Positions 59,663 through 64,000 of a stretch of 64,000 nt of DNA are shown here, in pieces. This DNA comes from Ralstonia sp. NFACC01 (GTDB taxonomy: Bacteria; Pseudomonadota; Gammaproteobacteria; Burkholderiales; Burkholderiaceae). The stretch covers positions 16,299-80,298 of the forward strand of contig NZ_FOWV01000012.1 in NCBI RefSeq assembly GCF_900115545.1, read 5' to 3'. Position numbers and translations under genes: made by a program. The stretch's first letter is position 1. Every line of letters begins with the position of its first letter. Under the pieces are notes generated by a model. That model did no database searches. It was not told the origin of the DNA and saw only the letters and a list, made by a program, of their open reading frames with translations.

Positions 59663-60796
59663 ATGTCCCTCGAACCGTTCTCGAAATCCGAAGCCCTGAC
59701 GTTTGGCGTCGAGCTGGAACTGCAGCTCGTCAATCGCCATGACTACGACCTCGCCTCTGCGTCGCCAGACTTGCTGCGCATGCTCAAGGGCAAGGAATAC
59801 CCCGGCGACATCAAACCGGAGATCACCGATTCGATGATCGAGATCTCCACCGGCATCTGCCACAGCCACGATGAAGCGCTCTGGCAATTGCGCGAGATGC
59901 GCGACCGCATGGCCGAGGCCGCCACGGCGCTGAACATCGGCATCTGCGGCGGCGGCACGCACCCGTTCCAGCAGTGGAGCCAGCGCCAGATTTCGCAATC
60001 GCCGCGCTACCAGTACATCTCGGATCTGTACGGTTACCTCGCCAAGCAGTTCACCGTGTTCGGGCAGCACGTGCATATTGGCTGCCCGAATCCGGACGAT
60101 GCGCTGTACCTGCTGCACGCCATGTCGCGCTACGTGCCGCACTTCATTGCGCTGGCCGCGTCGTCGCCGTTCGTGCAGGGCGTGGATACGGGGTTTGCTT
60201 CCGCGCGGATGAACTCGGTCAGCGCCTTCCCGATGTCGGGCCGCGCGCCGTTCGTGCTGACGTGGGATGCCTTCATTGCGTACTTCGACAAGATGCACGC
60301 CACCGGCGTGATCGAGAGCATGAAGGACTTCTACTGGGACATCCGCCCCAAGCCCGAATTCGGCACGATCGAAGTCCGCGTGATGGATACCCCGCTGACT
60401 GTTGAACGCGCCGCCGCCATCGCCGCCTATATCCAGGCGCTGGGCCGCTGGCTGCTGCTCGATCGCCCGTTCATGCCCGTGGAAGACGATTACCTCGTCT
60501 ACACCTTCAACCGCTTCCAGGCATGCCGCTTTGGGTTGGCCGGCGAATACGTCGACCCGGCCACGGGCAACCGCGGCGCGTTGGCCGATCACATCCTGGA
60601 AACGAGCAAGGTGCTGTCCGCACACGCCGAAGCGCTGTCGTCCGAAGGCGCGCTCGACATGGTGCGGGAGGTGGTGGAGGGGCGCGATGCGGATGCTGAA
60701 TGGATCCGCGCGGCGCAACGTGAAACCCGCAACCTGCACGAGACCGTGCGACGCGGCTGCGGGCGTTGGACGCAGGCGGCAACGCAGCCCGCCTGA
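59663..60796 (+). CDS. ybdK: YbdK family carboxylate-amine ligase (glutamate-cysteine ligase type 2-like)
   Basis: 377 residues. Family pattern: [11 protein letters not shown] near the start, [11 protein letters not shown], and GQHVHIGC near residue 135, with the catalytic metal-binding Glu and His residues. YbdK-type proteins show weak gamma-glutamyl-cysteine ligase activity in vitro. It directly follows the antiporter gene, with the ribosome-binding site GGGAGGCACTG inside the end of that gene. Confidence 0.9.
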   Translation: MSLEPFSKSEALTFGVELELQLVNRHDYDLASASPDLLRMLKGKEYPGDIKPEITDSMIEISTGICHSHDEALWQLREMRDRMAEAATALNIGICGGGTHPFQQWSQRQISQSPRYQYISDLYGYLAKQFTVFGQHVHIGCPNPDDALYLLHAMSRYVPHFIALAASSPFVQGVDTGFASARMNSVSAFPMSGRAPFVLTWDAFIAYFDKMHATGVIESMKDFYWDIRPKPEFGTIEVRVMDTPLTVERAAAIAAYIQALGRWLLLDRPFMPVEDDYLVYTFNRFQACRFGLAGEYVDPATGNRGALADHILETSKVLSAHAEALSSEGALDMVREVVEGRDADAEWIRAAQRETRNLHETVRRGCGRWTQAATQPA

Positions 60797-60811
60797 CGCA
60801 TCGAGGAACGG

Positions 60812-61342
60812 TCAGTCGTTGCGGACCGTTCTGGGCGCTTCAAGCCAGCGCTGCATGAACACGAGGTCGAGCCACTTGCCGTGCTTGATGGCGGCCTCGG
60901 GCATGCGGCCCACTTCCTTGAAGCCGAGCTTTTCGTGCAGGCGGATCGAACCTGCATTGGCGCCGTCGATGGCGCCCACCATCAGGTGCTTGCCCAGCGC
61001 TGCGGCACGCTCGCAGAGCGCTTCGACCAGCAGGCTGCCCAGCCCCTTGCCGCGCCAGTCGCGATGGATATGCACCGAGTGCTCGACGGTGGTGCGAAAG
61101 CCCGGGTACGGCCGGAAATCCCCAAACGATGCAACGCCTGCCACCTGCCCGCCATCATCGGCCACCAGCACCGGATACCCCTGCGTGGCACGCAAGGCCA
61201 GCCACGCGGTGCGGTCTTCCAGCGTGACCGGCGTTTCGGTGTAGATCGCGTTGGAGGTGGCGATCACGTCGTTGTAGATGGCGAGGATGGCCGGCAGGTC
61301 GGCCTCCGTTGCGTCGCGGAGCAGCATATTGTGTGAGGGCAT
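60812..61342 (-). CDS. GNAT acetyltransferase, phosphinothricin acetyltransferase-like
   Basis: 176 residues from ATG 61342, which overlaps the OPT transporter stop by one base (TGATG); ATG 61327 is an alternative. The core LLRDATEADLPAILAIYNDV and the acetyl-CoA loop HRDWRGKGLGSLLVEAL are typical of the Pat/MddA group that acetylates phosphinothricin, methionine sulfoximine or amino acids. The real substrate is unknown. It is coupled to the transporter. Confidence 0.87.
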   Translation of the reverse strand: MPSHNMLLRDATEADLPAILAIYNDVIATSNAIYTETPVTLEDRTAWLALRATQGYPVLVADDGGQVAGVASFGDFRPYPGFRTTVEHSVHIHRDWRGKGLGSLLVEALCERAAALGKHLMVGAIDGANAGSIRLHEKLGFKEVGRMPEAAIKHGKWLDLVFMQRWLEAPRTVRND

Positions 61343-63396
61343 CAATGAGTCGGACGCACCGCCAGTACGCGGCGCGCGAAGGCCCAGCATACCAAGGCGA
61401 ACACGATCAGCCCAAGCCATTGCGCCGTGCCTTCAAACGACGCACCGACGATCGCCAGCGGCGCATCCTTGCCCGTGCCGCCGATGATGGCTGCCATCAA
61501 TACGCCGACCAGACTTTCGCCCACGATCAGGCCCGACGCCAGCAGCACGCCGTGGCGGTTCGGCACCTCGGCATAGCGCTCGTACGGCACGCCGGCTGCC
61601 TGCGCACGCTTGGCAAGAATCTTTTCGATGACCCACGCCAGCACCGCGCCGGTCACCAGCACTGTGCTGATCGTCGGCGGCAGGTAGATGCCGATGCCCA
61701 CCGCCAGCACCGGCAGACGGGCGACACCGCCACGCTGCTTGAGCGCCCAGTCGACGGCGATCAGGAGCACACCGATGACGATGCCCGCAATCACCATGTT
61801 CCATTCCAACTGGTGCGTGAAGATGCCGGTGGCAATGGCCGTCATGAGCGTCGCCTGCGGGGCGGAAAGCGCCTGCGCCGCGTCCATACCGGCACGCGGC
61901 AGCGCGCCCGGGAAGCCATACGCGTTGTACAGCAGTTCCAGCACCGGCGAGATGACCGCCGCGCCCGCCACGCAGCCGATCAGCAGCGCCACCTGCTGGC
62001 GCCATGGCGTGGCGCCGACCAACCAGCCCGTCTTCAGATCCTGCAGGTTGTCATTGGAGATGGTCGCCACGGCCACCACGGCTGAGGTTGTGAAGATTGC
62101 CAGCGCAATGCCCAGCTTGCTCGCTTCGGGCGAACCCACGATGCCGTTGTCCGCGCCGATGGCCAACAGCAGCAGCGACACCAAGGTGATGGCGATGATG
62201 CCAATGCCCGAAATCGGGCTCGACGACGAACCGATCAGCCCGGCCATGTAGCCGCACGCCGCTGCCACCAGAAAGCCGAACACCACCGCAAAGATCACCG
62301 CGCAGGTGATCAGCGTCCAGCGCGAGCCGGCCGACAGCATGGTCGGCGCCAGGAACGCAGCAAAGGTGATCACCAGCACCACGACCATGGCCAGCGTGAC
62401 CAGCAGAATCCAGCGTGGCGCCATGTCCTGCTCGGTGCGCTGCGCGCCATCGGCCTTCGGGCGCAGGCTGCCGAACGAGCGCTTCACGCCGTGCACCACC
62501 GGGCCGATCAGGGTGCCCAGCGTCCACACGGCCGCCACCGCGATCACGCCGGCGCCGATAAAGCGCACCTGCGTGCGCCACACATCCGTGCCGAACGCAG
62601 AGAGCGCCTTGCCCGCCGGCATCGGCGTGATGGAGGTCAGATACGGCACGGCGATGCCCCAGGCGATCACTAGGCCCACCAGCATGGCCAGCCCGGCCAC
62701 TAGGCCGATCAGGTAGCCCGCGCCCAGCAGCGCCGTCGAAAAGCCCATTGGCAAGCGCACTACCGCGGCACCCGCTGCGAACCACCAGCTAGCCCCTTCG
62801 CCCAGCAGGCGCAGGCCACTGGTTGCAAACGCCACGATGGCCGCGACAATGCCACCAGCAGCGAGATCGCGCATGCCGGTCGCGGCGGGCACCGCCTCGC
62901 CATCGTCGGCGTCTTCGCCGTCAGCAGATTGGCCACTGCCCACGCGGAGGATTTCCGCCGCTGCCACGCCTTCGGGATAGGGCAGGTCGCTCTGCACCAC
63001 CATCGCATGGCGCAGCGGAATCGTGAACACCACGCCGAGCATACCGCCCGCCATGCACACTCCAAACGTTTGCCAGAACGGAAAACCTTGCCAGTGCCCA
63101 ATCATCACCAGGCCGGGCAGGATAAAGATGATGGAAGACAGCGTCCCGGCCGCAGACGCCTGCGTCTGCACCATGTTGTTCTCGAGGATGTTCGTGCCGC
63201 CGAGCATACGCAGCACCGCCATGGAAATGACCGCTGCCGGAATCGCCGAAGAGAACGTCAGGCCGACCTTCAGGCCGAGGTACACGTTTGAAGCTGTAAA
63301 GATCACGGTGATGATCGCACCGAGGATCATGCCGCGTAGCGTCAGCTCTGGCAGGATCGCTGCCGGAATGTGCTTGGGAGGATGGAGGGATTGCAT
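61342..63396 (-). CDS. OPT family oligopeptide transporter
   Basis: 684 residues from ATG 63396 with GGAGATCC upstream; TTG 63411 is less likely. About 15 hydrophobic segments. The family start LTLRGMILGAIITVIFTASNVYLGLKVG (first 20 shown: LTLRGMILGAIITVIFTASN) and the motif QTQASAAGT are clear. OPT carriers take up small peptides, or metal-siderophore complexes in some bacteria, with protons. Coupled to the GNAT gene downstream. Confidence 0.9.
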   Translation of the reverse strand: MQSLHPPKHIPAAILPELTLRGMILGAIITVIFTASNVYLGLKVGLTFSSAIPAAVISMAVLRMLGGTNILENNMVQTQASAAGTLSSIIFILPGLVMIGHWQGFPFWQTFGVCMAGGMLGVVFTIPLRHAMVVQSDLPYPEGVAAAEILRVGSGQSADGEDADDGEAVPAATGMRDLAAGGIVAAIVAFATSGLRLLGEGASWWFAAGAAVVRLPMGFSTALLGAGYLIGLVAGLAMLVGLVIAWGIAVPYLTSITPMPAGKALSAFGTDVWRTQVRFIGAGVIAVAAVWTLGTLIGPVVHGVKRSFGSLRPKADGAQRTEQDMAPRWILLVTLAMVVVLVITFAAFLAPTMLSAGSRWTLITCAVIFAVVFGFLVAAACGYMAGLIGSSSSPISGIGIIAITLVSLLLLAIGADNGIVGSPEASKLGIALAIFTTSAVVAVATISNDNLQDLKTGWLVGATPWRQQVALLIGCVAGAAVISPVLELLYNAYGFPGALPRAGMDAAQALSAPQATLMTAIATGIFTHQLEWNMVIAGIVIGVLLIAVDWALKQRGGVARLPVLAVGIGIYLPPTISTVLVTGAVLAWVIEKILAKRAQAAGVPYERYAEVPNRHGVLLASGLIVGESLVGVLMAAIIGGTGKDAPLAIVGASFEGTAQWLGLIVFALVCWAFARRVLAVRPTH

Positions 63397-63501
63397 CCTG
63401 CGGATCTCCAAAGAGGGTTCTTGTGGCGCGGATTATAGGAGTGGATGGGGGCGGGGGCTCGGTGGATTTTTTTGGTGCGTCCTCTAGATTTTTTGTTTGT
63501 G
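63397..63501. other. Short stretch before the right repeat copy
   Basis: About 100 bases upstream of the minus-strand OPT start. It should hold that gene's promoter; no clear element is recognised. The repeat begins next. Confidence 0.4.
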
Positions 63502-64000
63502 GTCCGCCCCCCTTTCGTTCCCTGCCGGGACCGACTCACTTTTCTTTGTCTTGCCAAAGAAAAGTAAGCAAAAGAAAGGCGCGCCCGAGATGGCGACTTC
63601 CCCTTGAATTTGTGTGACCGGGCGGAGAGGGAGGCAAACTCGCTGCGCTCAGACAGGCCTCCCTCTTTTTTCCGCCCACTCACAAAAATTCAAGGCGCCA
63701 TCAAGGGCCTAACGTCAAAAGAAAAAGGCCAACCCATCGCGTGGTTGGCCTTGTCGTTTGGGCTTGCACTGAGATGGTTCGGCCTTTGACTTTCCTGCCC
63801 TAGATGGGGCCTTCAATTTTTGTAAGCGGGCGGAAAAAAGGCGGGGAACTGTCTGAGCGCAGCGAGTTTTCCCCGCCTCCGCCCGGTTACGGAAATTGAA
63901 GGAGTCTTTCGCCATCTCGGGCGCGCATTTCTTTGCTTACTTTCTTTGGGCAAGACCAAAGAAAGTGAGTCAGCCCCGGCAGGGGATGAAACAAGGGATG
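63502..64000. repeat. Palindromic repeat element, copy B, possibly running past the window end
   Basis: The same element as 52291-52798: identical left end (CCCTGCCGGGACCGACTCACT), the central AAGGCCAACC/GGTTGGCCTT stem (63725-63734 with 63743-63752), and the right end GAAAGTGAGTCAGCCCCGGC. Inner arms differ from copy A, mainly in the AAACTCGCTGCGCTCAGACAG-flanking hairpin, where each copy has its own complementary changes. The last bases of the window still belong to it. Confidence 0.83.

Overview
The window is a GC-rich beta-proteobacterial chromosome segment, most likely from the Burkholderiaceae and, by gene order and protein style, most like Ralstonia (the pickettii/solanacearum group). 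This is recognition from memory, not a database match. The evidence is the block mnmG-rsmG-parA-parB followed by a complete atpIBEFHAGDC operon, with parS sites (TGTTTCACGTGAAACA) beside it, which is typical of the origin-proximal part of such chromosomes. There are also many LysR regulators with divergent partner genes, several branched-chain amino-acid-type binding proteins and a long PutA. I found no tRNA, rRNA, CRISPR array, prophage or insertion sequence with a transposase.

Layout. 1-1740: end of an alpha/beta hydrolase, a small exported protein with an EF-hand-like loop, and a gene-poor stretch with a decayed repeat end. 1742-8480: a GMC oxidoreductase followed by a complete Liv-type ABC importer (two ATPases, binding protein, two permeases). 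8680-18612: small metabolic genes (TauE-type permease, cupin, PhnZ-like HD oxygenase, epimerase-like reductase, SDR, aldo/keto reductase, an orphan binding protein) mixed with LysR regulators. 18616-31224: the partition centromere, mnmG/rsmG, parAB and the ATP synthase operon, closed by a clear terminator. 31250-41693: a FecR/DUF6600 surface-type protein, a DUF3298 protein, a CoA-binding protein, an esterase, a PstS-like protein, GST/LysR, and a fatty acid hydroxylase-type membrane protein. 41918-47162: a chemoreceptor, then a tightly overlapping three-gene unit (ATP-grasp, GNAT/FemAB-like, Rieske oxygenase) that looks like a small uncharacterised biosynthetic operon. 47175-52281: GFA protein, periplasmic cupin, hemE, and priA with DnaA-box-like sites upstream. 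52291-64000: two copies of a ~500-bp palindromic repeat flank putA, a LivJ-like binding protein, a Kef-like antiporter with a YbdK-type ligase, and an OPT transporter with a GNAT gene.

The clearest cooperating units are: the Liv importer, whose two ATPases look asymmetric (LivF has Arg in place of the Walker A Lys, LivG has a degenerate signature); ParAB with parS; the F1Fo ATP synthase, with a strong hairpin between atpD and atpC; PutA with two GTTGCA operators upstream of its own gene; and the ATP-grasp/GNAT/Rieske trio. The trio and the palindromic repeat family are the best candidates for something not well described. Start codons were reassigned by conserved N-termini, ribosome-binding sites and overlaps; where this was uncertain the entry says so.
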